From the NCBI GenBank assembly GCA_038503075.1, contig JBCAML010000001.1, positions 1,798,001 to 1,862,000 of the forward strand: a stretch of DNA of 64,000 nucleotides. Direction: 5' to 3'. The translations under genes were made by a program, and so were the position numbers. Source of the DNA: Gyromitra esculenta. Taxonomy: Eukaryota; Ascomycota; Pezizomycetes; Pezizales; Discinaceae. The notes under the pieces are model-generated. The model did no database searches. It was given only the letters and a program-made list of their open reading frames with translations, and was not told where the DNA came from. Of the stretch, positions 24,760 to 37,370 are shown piece after piece (within the stretch, counting starts at the first letter, position 1; each line of letters starts with the position of its first letter).

Positions 24760-27700
24760 CATACATTGGCATAGGTGGTGTTAGGGGAGTTTTTGAGCGC
24801 AATTTTAAGATTCATTTTCGTTAGTCGCTAAAAATATATGTATCAAATAACAGACACGGGATCGAGATGACCCTTGAAATGTAAATTTCATAAATCTTAT
24901 GCGGTTTTACATAACAAGCGAGGGTGATCAAACAAATAGATTGGAGTAGGAAAAAATCTCCGACTCGATTCATCAATTAGGCAAAATTGGGGCTATCAAA
25001 AGTCCATACATTCATAGATAAATTATAACCCAACACCTCAGAAGTTCTCGGACTGACCTGAAGCACGGGGGGTGGGAGGTCACTTTATTATTCCAAATTT
25101 CGAAAAACAATTACCCAGTAGAGCCAATATATATCGGGCGTGTCGTGTATGCTATATAACCTGAGCACAGAACAACATATTTATCCTTCTGTAACTCCGC
25201 CTCCGAGCTCCACATATTAGTACATACGCCAAACGCCCCCCCGGAATCACGGCGCGAAAACAACGAACATCCTATTTTTTTTTGTAAGGAGGGTGTTGCA
25301 CTGTTGTCTCGGTTGAAATCAACATAATCATTATCAGACATTATGTAAATGTAACTAACGCTCTATGTTCCCCCTCTCCGATGCGTTGGATACGGTAGGT
25401 TTTGGAATTTGGTCATGTACGTGTTGCAAAGCCTGTTTGCTCGTTACCTCTTGGTTATCTGGGGCCATGCCATAGCCACGTGCCGCGAGAAATGGTTCAG
25501 GAAAGTCTGTCCATCCAGCCAGAGAGCCCGAGCTACATAAAGATCTGGTGGTTGGATCGACTGCCTTCAATTAATAAAAGCAGTATGCCTGTTTGTGGAG
25601 TGCTTCGATCAATGAAGACCGGCCATTTCCGAGATTTTTATTTATCTCTAGATCTGCAGACTTAAGACTAGAGGTAGCAAAAGAGGAGGAGGTTGCGTAT
25701 ACATGTCATATCATGTCTGTATCCGAGCTACCTGGCTAATAACAAAAGCGGAGCTCTTTCTCCTCTTTTGTGGCACAGACCTTGCTTAGTTGCTTGTTGC
25801 CATCTATATTCACTATGATTCGTGATGTTATATTACTAATATCTAAGCGCGAAACTGGTCACCTCTGGAGTGATGTGCAATTGCGAACACATGTCTGTTC
25901 TAGCTCAGTTGCAAAGATCTCACGATCCAACTATTTGTAGCCGGCACGATACGGTGTTCTCCAAACCAAGATGGGAAATGCCGTCGGCTGATACCAAAGT
26001 GTGTAGTCTCGAAATCAAAATTCATTCATTTGTGGAAATGAGTCTGTCCAGCTTCGTGTGGGAAGTCTTGCTATTGCGCTTTATATAAAAGGTAGGGAAA
26101 TTTAACCCATGACAAAACATTGGTCTTTAGTGGGATTCGAATTTTTTAGCGTGGGTTATAATTATGTCTAGGCTAAAAATGGCTTTGTTTCTCCGGGGAA
26201 TATAGGGTCTATATATGGATTTTGATATGTATATATGCGTTTATAGACTTGATTATAGAAACGAGAGAGCGCAAGCATAAAGGTGTGAATAAAGCTGCGA
26301 GCCATAATAGTAATAATAACAGCAGTAATCTATGGGCCACAATCTCAGCATCGGGAGACAGTGACAGACGCCCTGGCCAAGCAGTGCCGTATCGTGTTAT
26401 GTATCCTTCCAGAGCGGTTTTGTAGTATCGCCCATATTGTCCATAATATTATATGGCTCCTATCGCGGTACGAACTTGGCAGCGTGCTGTGGTGTGTATC
26501 TCGGCTCTGGATTCTGTAACACCAAGGAATGATAAGTCATGGGGAGGGGTCCAATAAATACCAATTAACCGATCGAGCCAGCAGCCAACACCATGGCCAA
26601 CCTCTCGGTCAAAGACAAGCAAGTGAGACAACTACTTTTTACCGACGATCCTTTCCGGAAACGCTTACGGACATCGCCGATCATTTGCCTGTTTTTCCGC
26701 CTTCAATAATGTAACCCAAAACGGGGTTAGCGACTACTATGGTGATGGAGTTAGTTGTGGTTTACGGAGTCTGATCCCAGCTTTAACGCCAGTAATCTCC
26801 CAAAAACCACCTCTTCGAGCTGTTCTTTTCCGGAATATTAGTAACAGGATGGAATGCCCGTTTACGAATAATAAAACAGGTCGAGAAGCAAGGAGGAGAT
26901 GCTAGTGATGCAAGTTGGAGAACATGCAGTACTATAAAACAGGGTTAGTGTTTCTCTGGTTTGTGTAATGGGGACAAGTAATTATTATATCTGACGTGAC
27001 TCCACTTTATTACCCACCTGTCAATGGGTGAATAAATGGCGTAATCTGCTGGGTCACCGTGGAGGGGTTGCCTGGGTCGAAAGGACAAACGAAAGCAGTT
27101 GCCAGAACCCGATATAATAACCGGGGGCGCGGCACTGTTGTTGGGATTAGCTGGATTTCCCGAAACAAAGCAAAAGCCAAGCCCCGCAATACAAGATGAT
27201 ACAAGGCCAATTAAGCATGTAACATACATACACACGTACGTACGTTACCCTCGCGAGCAAGGTGCTGTAAGATACGCCCCATCAAATCGATGCCGATTTT
27301 CGCTGTCAGTATAAATCTCTCAACCTCTATCGATACCATGACCAGACATATTTTAGCCTCTATTAGCGCCGGTTTTAATTATAATGGCTTGATACACTGT
27401 TAATAGCTAAACCGTAAACAGCTGCATTTTACCGTAGAGCTAGCATAAAAACCGTCAAGTAAGATCCAAGGAGAACCCTTCCACGAAAGCATGATATTAA
27501 AAGGCGGAATGAAAACATATTTACACCCTGTCAACTTCTGATCTGCTATCTGCTGGCTATTTGGCCATACACCGACATAATTGGGCCTCAGTCGCAGGGG
27601 TTTTTCTCTCTCGCTACTACTACGCAGATATCAGAATCTTCTCGATCTCGTTCTCGAGAACATGCTTTGCTTGGTTGCCTAGCATTTGTCTAATACTGCT

Positions 27701-28499
27701 TGCGGCTGCAGCACTTACCAATCAACCGTACCACCCATCGAGAGCAACCGCAAACAAAAGAGGAGCCTTATATACTGTACAGTCAGACAATATAGGCCTG
27801 CGTTGTGAATGGAGGGGGGATTACATATTTTCGGTAAGAGAAACAAAAGATAAAGAAGAACGTTTCGATGACTGTAGTCGACCGGAAGATAGGTTCCGAT
27901 GCATAGTGTATTTGGTTATTAAACACAACCGTTGTTCGCCTGCTGGTAAATAGGGTGCTGTGATTGAGACGCAAAAAAAGGGACATAACATAAATTGAGA
28001 ACATTATCGATAAGCTTACGATTGTCCACCTGGGGGTTTTTTCTTCCTGTTTTTACATTTTCTGATTGCTTAGTTGCTCAGTCATAAAAAGCAAGGCTGC
28101 CCATCCCCCCTCCCACACCCAATGCGGTCACACGCTGTTCGTGATTTGTCCATTTTCTGAATTTTTTTTTTTTTACTTTTCTCCTCTTTCTGCCTGCCTC
28201 TGGGGCATTTTGTCAAAATATACCATCAAAGCTTAAGGTATCGGGGCAGTGGATACGGTATCTGTCTAGCAGCGCGCCATCGGTTCAAGGCACCCGGAAA
28301 CGTCGCGCGACTCAGTCACTAGAGGGAAGGCGATCAGTACAGGAACACGGACTCGAATCGAGAGACCGCACTTGCAAACTTGATTTGAGCCTGGGACCTT
28401 TTTCCCGGCCGTTTAATTGGGTGATTACGCTTCTTGGCTAGGAAGGACTCGTTCCGGTGTTGAACTAGCTTTTGTGTACTGTGATAACCACACTACTTA

Positions 28500-29845
28500 G
28501 CGTCTAGGGTGGTATAAAAAGGTGTAAGTAAAATTCCGCCACTTTCTGTCGACCAACCCGGGAATACGGCTCTGATCGGTTGTACGAGGTTTCAAGCGCA
28601 GCAAGGATTACTACAAATTTTTGTTGCAGGTCTCTTACCTTCAGGGAAAGTAATATTTATCTATTGAAGATCTAACGGTGTTTCTTTCTTTATCACTATC
28701 TCTCACCCATCATTCGTTCCTCCTTTTGTTTCTGAGGGGGAAGAGTCGTTTTCCAGTCTGCGATTCCCTTTACAAATTTTCAGGCGCTCCCAGAGTAGTC
28801 TTCGTCTTTAGAGGTTGTTTATGCCCCTTGTGGTAAGTCATAATTGCTGTCATGTCATCTGCGCCGGCGCAAGCAGCAGCACGTTTTTTCTCAAATCATC
28901 GCTACAGTCAATCGTGGTTGTAATCATCTCCCTTCTTCTGGGTGTCCCTTCACTCCTGCCGAGAAAGCAAACATTCATTGCTCCCTTCCGTTCCCTTCCG
29001 TTCCCTCCAGCTCGCCCTTGCTTGCCTGGCTGCCTGTCTGCTACAGTTTCTGTCTTGCTGCTGGTGCTGGTGCTGGTGCTGGTGCTGGTGTTACTGGTGT
29101 TACTGGTGTACATACATGGCCCCTTTCTCCTAGGTCTGTCCTTCGCTTGAATCAGAGATGGATCCTCTTGGGATCGCCTCCTGGGATCTCACTCTTTCTC
29201 ACTCTTGCAACACAACGGCCAGTTGTGCTCCCCCACACCCCTGTCCGTCACTTTACTCGAATTCCAATTATATCTCGCATTCCTGCTAGATTAATCATAT
29301 ACTAATCTCCGGTGGTTATGTGGTGGCCATGTTAGTTGCTACTTAGTAACCTCCCTGCCTCGCCCAGCTGCGACTGTTCACCCGATCGAGACACTACCTG
29401 CTGCTTTTGCCTGGTAAGTACCTGTCACCGCTCTCTTATGCTGGGCTGGTCAGAGGCAAAAATCTCAAGACAGTCTAAAACTATATGTAACTAAACTAAC
29501 TGGCAGACAGCAAACTTCAACTCTTCTTTACTCCTCCCTGCTCCCCTCCCCCCTCCCGTCTTTCTTCTCTTTAATCCCCATCTCCTCTACACTGCATCCT
29601 ATTCAGCCGTCCTTCCGCCCGCCCACCCTTAATTCATCACTTGATCAAATTTTGTCTCGAGTAGCTTCATAAGTCCGCTGCTGTCTACATACAGCTACAT
29701 CTACAGAAATTATCCCAAGTTTCGACCCCCCCCAGTCGTCATCATTCCGTCCTCAATCCCCCCTCACCCCCGTTCGCCGGGCTTGTCTGCCACCCCGCCA
29801 CCTCGGCTTCCTCCTCCTGCCGATTGGCCCACAACAACCACGACC
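28500..29845 (+). promoter_or_regulatory. CT-rich promoter/leader region of the HTH coiled-coil gene
   Basis: Long pyrimidine-rich tracts (for example 29520-29600 and 29725-29770) lie directly before the ATG at 29846, as is common for strongly expressed filamentous-fungal genes. A GTAAGT-type donor near 29413 could start an intron in the 5' leader. Boundaries are approximate. Confidence 0.4.
29058..29108. repeat. GGTGCT/GGTGTTACT short tandem repeat
   Basis: Repeated GCTGGT units followed by two TGTTACTGG units. It lies in the upstream region of the gene at 29846. The open frames crossing it are low-complexity artefacts. Confidence 0.7.
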
Positions 29846-31929
29846 ATGTCTAACGACCAAAATACTCGTGAAGTCTTCCTGGGGCCTACTACCCAGGAAA
29901 CAGATGAATTCTACGCATATCAGCGCGATAACCCAGGCAAAGATAAATCCGAATATCTTGCATGGTTTGAAGAAAAGTTCGGTAAAGAAATCGAGTTGCG
30001 GCGGCGCCGCTCAGATCAACCGTCTGATCTTGAATATATGGTCATCAAGAAGCGTTCCAAGTACCGCGAAAGGATCGGGTTGGAGAGTGAAAAACTGTTG
30101 GCCTACTATGAGGCCAACCCGAAAAAAACTTACCGTGAGCTCGCCGCTTGGTTTCAAAAACAATTCGGGAAGGAAATTGACATCACTGCAATTTCTCGTA
30201 TGTGTGCGAGTAATGATCACAATCCCCCGGGTTCCCTGGCTTTTATCTCCTGCCTCGAATGGAATGCTAATAATTTATTTTTTGTCGTTCCAGGTGCATT
30301 GAAGAGAAATCGCCTTTCAACGGAGGCTGGTGGCGACAGTCCCCCAGACTCGACGGGACCCCCACCAGCTAAAAGAGGTCGCCGTTCATATGGCTCCGCG
30401 AACACGAGTGCATCATCTACCGGCGGGCCACCGCAATCATCAATGCCTACATTCTCTGTCGACATATCCAACAGACCGCACCCGGAAAGTGAAGGGCACA
30501 CACCAAGATCCCGCCCTGAAACACCTCAGATCCCCGCCGATATTGCCCCATATCCTGATAGAATGGTCCAGGACGGACTCAAGATTGAGTCCAAACCGCA
30601 AAATATCCAACCGGCGGCATATCCCACTAGGATCCGTTCGGCAATTCCGCCCGAATCGCCTTCTCCACTTCCAACAGAACAGGCCGCTCCACCTCCACTC
30701 ACACCCATGTGGAATCCCGTCAATCCATCCCCGTCCAATTTCGCTGCCAAGGGTGGGAAGATCGCGGCAAAGTCCGAGCGTCCGAGCACCGTTCCACCAA
30801 GCTCACATAAGGAACCTCAGCCACAAATCTCACCAGCCAGACCTAACCCACCTCCTAGGATCCTGCGCAGCAACAGCCTAACCAAAGCCCCAGCACCGAC
30901 AATCCCCGTGCTCAATGGCAACGTCCCTCCTCCCTCGGAATCACCCGAGTTCCGAATGCCCGTTCAACGCCATCCGGCAGAAGATGAAATGAATTTGGAA
31001 GCTCTTAGGGCACGGCTCCAAGACGTCGTATCGAAAAAAGCCCAACTACACGATGAAGCCGGCCTCTTAGAGACAGAGATTGCCAACAACGAAAGGATGA
31101 TATTGACAAGGCAATATGATATGGATGTTCTGAGGTTTCGGGGTGTTGAGGCTGAGTACCGATCGGAACTTATGAAGGCACAAAACGAGTACGACCAACT
31201 TCAAAACTGGAACAATGAGCTTTCTCGTGGGAATCTTCAGCTTCAGACTATAAAATCGCAACTTGAAGAAGAAAACCGTAGGCTCCAAGAGGACAAAAAT
31301 GCTATAGCATTGGAGCTACAGAGGGTGGAGGCGAAACTGAACGAAACGATGGCTCAGTTCAAAGAATCTTCAGACAGCCGATCCAAGCTCGGTCAAGAAT
31401 TGAATGGGGAGCCTTCTTTGAAAGAGAAAATGGAGATTGGCTCGTGGCTCACAACAAAATTTGCCAAAGACGCCGAGAAGGAGGAAAAGCTGAAGCGTTT
31501 GGTAGAGGATCTCAATAAAGCTGGATGGAAGGATCTAGAAGGTAGAGTTCAGGAGTTGGTGGGCTTCGTGAACGATATGGGCGCGGAAAGGCAAAGGCAA
31601 CAGGCACAATGGACTACAAAGTTATTTGCCAATGGTGAAATTCCTTCTATGAAGTCCGATACTGGTAAGATATCATCCTTGTGGCGTCGCTTCCTCAACT
31701 ATCGAGATCGCAATATTGATATATTTTAGAGAAAGAAATTACTCCGCCGCCATCCACCCATGGCATCGCTGATGAGACATCCCCAGCTCAAACTCCATCG
31801 GCAGAACAAGAAGCTGGCTCAAACCCAAAGCTCGAATCACATCAGCCTGATTCTCTGGAATCGAAGGTAACACCTGAGACTACGAAAGCAGAAATAAGTT
31901 CAGGTGTTGATACCGAGATGAGGGATTGA
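29846..31929 (+). CDS. Double CENP-B-like helix-turn-helix, coiled-coil protein
   Basis: Exons 29846-30197, 30294-31664 and 31730-31929 give 640 residues. The ATG at 29846 (MSNDQNTREV) is the first real ATG; the longer upstream frame begins with TTG. Two related units occur at the N-terminus: about 16-52 (EFYAYQRDNPGKDKSEYLAW, then FEEKFGKEIE) and about 80-122 (LLAYYEANPKKTYRELAAWF, then QKQFGKEIDITAISRALK). They resemble the helix-turn-helix of CENP-B and fission-yeast Abp1, which bind DNA at centromeres and replication origins. Residues about 125-345 are proline/serine-rich and contain a basic KRGRR patch. About 360-560 is a heptad-rich coiled coil, and the tail is acidic. The first intron (96 nt) is a multiple of three and open, so unspliced RNA would keep frame but interrupt the recognition helix. 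Role as a DNA-binding nuclear protein is inferred. Confidence 0.75.
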
Positions 31930-34900
31930 GATACTCATATATTTCGTCAAGTCTCTTGCCCTTCTCTCTCTAAATGGAATTAACCGTGTGTTCCGTTCCC
32001 CACTTGTCTATAAACACTACTCTTTACAATTTCTCAAACCCTCGAGGGATATAAAAACCACCAACATTTTTTTTAGTCTATTTTTCTTCTAAATTGTTAT
32101 ATGTTCTCTTTCTATGTTGCAATTACCCACATACTCTCCCTAGTTTTTTCAATTCTTGTTGATTGCGTTCTAGGGTGGCTTTTTCCCTTTGTATTTCTCC
32201 TCTTTCGTTAAAACTATTGATATTTTTTTGTAGTTTCGATCTTTTAGTTTGTTAATTTTCATTTTGTCGATCGAAATTGGGGATTGAATGATGATTTGGC
32301 GCACTGGTTCAATTTTGTTCAAATTTTTTTCACCATCTCAGCCCCTTCATTTTTTGGCATTTTTTTGTTGCTTTTGTTGCTATATTGGGTTCGCGGCTCA
32401 ATTCGGGAGGTAGATCGTGTTTCTTTTCTTTTCTGTATAGGGTCTTTCCTTCTTCGAGGATGGGGCATAGGGATAAAGGTGTGTAAGTTAGCATGGGTTT
32501 TGAGCATTTGAGATTAATATTACTAGTACTGATACATAATTATGTTATCGTCCGAGTTGTTATCTTTGCTGCAACCTTGTGAAGATATGCTAAGGAGGGA
32601 GGGGTAGGTGATGCTTTGTAGATTAGGGCATCGTTCATAAATTTTGGTGGCACGATAGTGGTTGCTTTTTCCGTTGTGGGACCAGTACCCAGAGACGCAT
32701 TTCGATCTTGGGATGTAAAGTATGATATGTATGTTTATGATAAGAGCTCGTGGAAAAGGTCAGGAAGCGGTGACTTGTGATCACTGCCGCATCTATGGGC
32801 ATCGGATGGCTGATAAAGGTATATTTCTTGGACTCCTGTCAGAAATTTAGCAGCTGCCTCCTAATTCCTTAGGAATACTAGGTGATATGATAGCATAACT
32901 TAAGGTTGCTAATTTAGATGGATATAGGTGAGGTGGAAGGCATCCGATTAGACATAACTATAGTGATAGAAATGGAAAGACAGCAGGAATAGGATATTTC
33001 TCAGTGACGTGCTTTGCTGTCATGTACAATCACTCGCTTATAGGCAGTGAACTTGCGTTGTTTTTACCAGAATTACGATTGGGATGAAGATTTTAAATAA
33101 TGTATGGGGCGGTAGACTCCACACGCCGTGCTAGCTCTTGAGATACAAGCCGACACTACTGCAGGCTACTGCTACATGTAGTTCTTGTCGCTCAAGTGCT
33201 GCAATAACATGGATATTCAATCCAGTTATATTACTTTGCGAGCGTGTCGTGTCTAGCAAGATACAAAATAGTGCATCGCTCTAAAAATCAACTAGAGTAC
33301 GATTGCATCTGCATTCGTCGTCAGAGGTGGCATGCATGAGATCATTGATCTCTCTCCTTTTTACTGCCGGCCTGGTCATTTTTTTAATCTTGAAATTTAC
33401 CGTCTCGACTATAGAGCAACGCACTGAAACCCTAACTAGCGGCCAATAGATTTCTTTGGGGGCAGGCGATTAAAACGCTATCCGAAAAAAATATGAAAAA
33501 TATGAAAAAAAATTATCGCACATAGAATATCGATAGCTCAGATCTGTTATGCCGGGTCCGGGTAGCGGTGTTCTCCGTGTAAATATTTTAACCCCACTCC
33601 CCGATAACGTCATTGAGATTTTATTGGTTTCATCCGAAAAAAATAAAAATTGTAGGCTTTCGATGTACATGTTAAAACGTGTAGCCCCATAGCCCATAGA
33701 TATCGGTTACGCTTCATTCAATCTATGGCACATTTTTTCTAACCATATAGATCAAGAACACAAACCCCCGCTCAAAAACGTTTGTAAAAACTTTCACCTA
33801 AATTGAATTTTAGGTGAAATTGGAATTAGAGTTTTATTTTATTTTCTTATTGTGTGCGATCAATTTAGAACTGAACTGGAGAGCCACCTGTTAATTAAAT
33901 TCCTATTATATAATTTTTTTGTAACGAGATTTCATGGGTTAAGCGTTGACCTCTTGATCGAGAAGATGGGCTGATATGATACCAATACAGTGATATACCT
34001 ACCGAACTTTGTGTTCCATACGATAGGCTTAGGATTGGGTCTAGCTTTCCTAAAACACTGATCTTTATGGAAAACTTCCCTCGCCTTTCGTTCGAATTCT
34101 AGATCGTCTAGAACTAAGGATAACACATGGGAGCCTGACTCGCGTGCTTCGCGCAGAAACATTCTATCGGCTGAGGTTTCTTGCTAGCGATTAATTTTAG
34201 AGAGATATATGATTCACTAGCTACAAGTAGGAACCCTTTTTGATGAAAACGCAGATACTAGCGAATAGCAAATATTGGGTATGGGTTATGTCATGTTCCT
34301 GCCCCGCAATAGTTGTGCTACACTTCATTTTCAACCCAGCTTTCGACTTCTTAATAAACATCATTATAAATTATCTAGGGTATACGAGTACTGGCATAGT
34401 GGGGGAAGAGGGGAACCGAGGTAGCTCCCTTGGGATTATGGATCTCGTATTAACGCGTTGGGTAACTACACGCACATACATATGTAGTTCCGGTCATCGG
34501 CCATCACTCGAGCTATTCACTGCAATAGGTAATATGTATATGATATATGATAGCATTTTGGGGGGCTGCAGCTACCACTAATCATTACATGTATCCTTAG
34601 TTCTGGTAGCTTTTAATACATGTATTTTGTGATAATTCAATTGCTATTTTTTTTCTTTCTCGCTTGCATGTATTCCCACCGTCCTACAGTCTAGATACAT
34701 GGCTACATGTATTTGGAGTTCTTGTGTGCTAGTGTTGGTGAAAAGTCGAACCAGATTTCTGGTCCTGCTAGAATGCCCTATTCCATCATATCATAGTTAA
34801 TCGCTTGCGAACTAAGTTGGTCTCTTTGTCGGCCCAGTGCCTCAAAGTAGCTAATTTCGGACTGGTTGGACCACTGTACAGGGAAGGACTTTGCTCAAAC

Positions 34901-35127
34901 GTGTACCGGACATTTGGCAGCTTCCTGCAAGGATCGACATGTCTCTTAAGCTCATCACCCCACCAGCCGTAAGCCAAATTAGTGTCCGCATTTAAGTCGT
35001 CTGCCACATGGGAGAATCTATCAGAGAGCGCCTAGAGACAGCGCGAGGTGCTTTGAGAAACTTTCATGCCGCTGCTCAGACACGGAGCATCATCGTCTCA
35101 ATGGTGTCATCGGATATCGCCGCATGC
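31930..35127. other. Intergenic region
   Basis: T-rich 3' flank of the coiled-coil gene followed by AT-rich DNA. Four TACATGTA palindromes occur (33173, 34586, 34617, 34704), three of them within 126 bp just upstream of the phosphatase gene. A perfect 11-bp hairpin lies at 33792-33819. No gene is supported. Confidence 0.6.
33792..33819. other. Perfect 11-bp hairpin
   Basis: TTTCACCTAAA and TTTAGGTGAAA are exact inverted repeats separated by 6 nt. It could be a very short foldback or a terminator-like structure, but no transcript end is evident here. Confidence 0.6.
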
Positions 35128-36790
35128 ATGCCACGTGAGCCACAAACTCAACTCCAACGGTTCCTGATGTTCATCTTCTCGATTCCCTCTACAGTGGCTG
35201 CTGTTGCAGGCCCCAGCTGGTATCCACCGAATGCGACAAACATAAATAATTTGTCTTTCGTTATATCTGGCTCCGGTACGAACGGATTTATATACGACGA
35301 CTCCTTCACGCCTGATGAGAGGTATGGGGCGTATAACTACTGCAACATACCGCATGTGCGTGCACGGGAGTATGTAATTCCCGACAAAGATGTTTATAAG
35401 CTAGAGTACGTGGAAGTCATCCAAAGGCACCACAAGAGAACGCCCTGTCAGAGCAATACCTTCCCAGTCGAAGATCGTGAATGGCCAGATTGCGGAGATA
35501 CGAGGGAGTTTTATTACGGTCAGCCTAATTCGGGGTTTACCGCAGCGAAAATCTATGTAAGTCATACTAATCATTGCAATTGAGCCAATTGTTCGATCCC
35601 CGATTAAATTTTATCGGATAGTGGAACAATTATCAAGATCCTTTGAATCCGCTACGAAAATCGGGTTACCAGGGATCATGCCAGTTTCCACAAATCACCA
35701 AGGATGGCCTTCAGGATTCGTACATGCACGGAAAAGTATGGGATCTATCAGGAGGAGTTAAAAACCCTGAACGTTAGGAGTTCAAGAAATAAATGTTAAC
35801 GTGATCTTGAATATGCACAAGGATCTATACGAAGTTTACGGCAAAAGGTTAAATTTTCTTCCTAGAGATTATGACAAAACGATAGTTTTCAGAGTTACTA
35901 GCAATGTTATCACATCTCAAGTTGCAGGAGGATTGATTAAGGGCATGTTTGACTCATCTGAGGATGTACCCGTTTTTCAACAGTACGATACTATCGACAC
36001 CCTTCAACCTGGGTACTCATGTGTGTGCGCGGACGCTGTTCGTACTTCTTATCAAAGCAGTAATGCGAATTGGACCAAGCATCTGGAGGCTAGTCAGCCG
36101 CTGTTCAATAAGTTGGATGTGATATCGGGGGTCAATCCTTTAGATGGTGGATGGCATTCGTAACTTCCCCCGATCGCTTTTCGGTTTCTATGTTCTGCGT
36201 ATTTAGTAACTGTTGATTTTTATATATCAAGATGGTGGGACCATTACTTTGACAACCTTTCTTCCCGCCTCTGTCATCAGCTTCCCCTTCCTTGTTCTGT
36301 CATCAGTCCGAAGAATTGTATCTCTAGCGAAGACGCCGATGAGGCATTCCGGCTTGCTCAGTATGAGTACTCGTATATCTACCGCGACGCTCCGAAATCT
36401 CTCGAGTACGTGCGGACTAAGTACGGACTCTATCTCAATGAGCTTGTTGAACGTATTCAAGGGCATGTACAAAGAAGCGCAGAGATTAGATATCGTCATA
36501 ATATCGCCCATGATGGATCAATTGCACCATTGTTGGGGGCGTTACAGGTTAGTGAGATGGTTTGGCCTGGTATGGGCTCCGAGGTTGTATTTGAACTTTA
36601 CTCAAGTCCTAGAGAGTCGCAATCTGGGAATATAATGGAAAATTGGGCCATAAGGGTACTATGGGGTGGGAGGGTTATGCATTCGTCAGCGATGGGAATA
36701 TTGGATATGATGCCCGTGGATGAGTTTTTAGGGTACTTGGTGGGCCTGGTAGGTGATGGTGCGAGCTATGTTCTTGAGAAGTGTGAATAG
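35128..36790 (+). CDS. Secreted histidine acid phosphatase family protein
   Basis: Exons 35128-35556, 35622-35735, 35822-36159 and 36232-36790 encode 479 residues. The start at 35128 (MPREPQTQ) precedes a hydrophobic leader FLMFIFSIPSTVAAVA; an in-frame ATG at 35167 would give a shorter leader. The catalytic RHGxRxP motif appears as RHHKRTP (about 100-106) and the HD dipeptide as AHDGSIAP (about 387-388), so both halves of the active site are present. Other marks are the GFTAAKIYWNNYQDPL block and WWDHYFDNLSSRLCH across the last junction. Family enzymes hydrolyse phosphomonoesters at acidic pH through a phosphohistidine; this branch is usually extracellular or in the secretory pathway. Histidine in place of glycine in RHG may be a subfamily feature, so activity is likely but the substrate is unknown. 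Cysteines are numerous, fitting secretion. Confidence 0.88.
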
Positions 36791-37370
36791 TTAAGGTATA
36801 GGTGACGGTTTAGGTAAAGGGCATTTTTCTCTAATTCCATAATGGGTGCTTATAGCCATTAAATGTCAGATTATACTAAAACTCATGACAGTAATAGACT
36901 CTTCAAAATTTACTATAATGGTGCCATATGCAGATACTATTCTGTATATACCACGAACCACGGGGAAAAAGAAAATCTAATCGAAGCTAGCAATAGATGT
37001 ATTGGCTCTTATATAATACGTGTAGATACATGAAATATTGCAATCTCCTGTTTAATAATAGAATAGCCTTCAAATTTACAGGAAGCACCGTTCATTCACC
37101 TACGGGCGTGTTTTCATTAGGCTCAAATGTTGGCACTAAACACTCTACAATCCTAACTAATCTTTGGAGAAGAAGAAGAAGAAGAAGGGCGAACGTTCAA
37201 AATACCATGCAACGGGTGTGGAACACTACTACATACCATGAGCTAATGCATCACCTGAGACCTCCTACCTGAACCACAGCCTGGCTGAACCACCATCATC
37301 TTTTTGGAATAAGCCTCACAACAACTGCAGATACATCATCTCCAATCTGTTTACAGCTCAGACTGCCAGT
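36791..37370. other. Intergenic flank of the repeat region
   Basis: AT-rich sequence with a GAA/AAG microsatellite at about 37168-37188. No gene is supported. Confidence 0.6.

Larger units (their letters stand above)
14679..29845. other. Gene-poor region of about 15 kb
   Basis: No gene is supported on either strand. Open frames are short, overlap on opposite strands and match no family. Features seen are an A-tract at about 14984-15000, an (ATAG)5 run at 19581-19600, hairpins at 22162-22202 and 24737-24759, and TACATGTA palindromes at 15616, 20630, 22097, 24366 and 24439. The last 1.3 kb is CT-rich and probably belongs to the promoter and leader of the gene at 29846. Heavily decayed transposons could be present but cannot be recognised by eye. 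Confidence 0.55.

Noticed and set aside
28240..28310. tRNA-like stretch with GGTTCAAGGC
   Set aside because: The B-box is imperfect and the arms do not pair into a cloverleaf.
28815..29305. Overlapping frames of 111 and 153 residues
   Set aside because: They cross the GGTGCT repeat and CT-rich leader; low-complexity translation.
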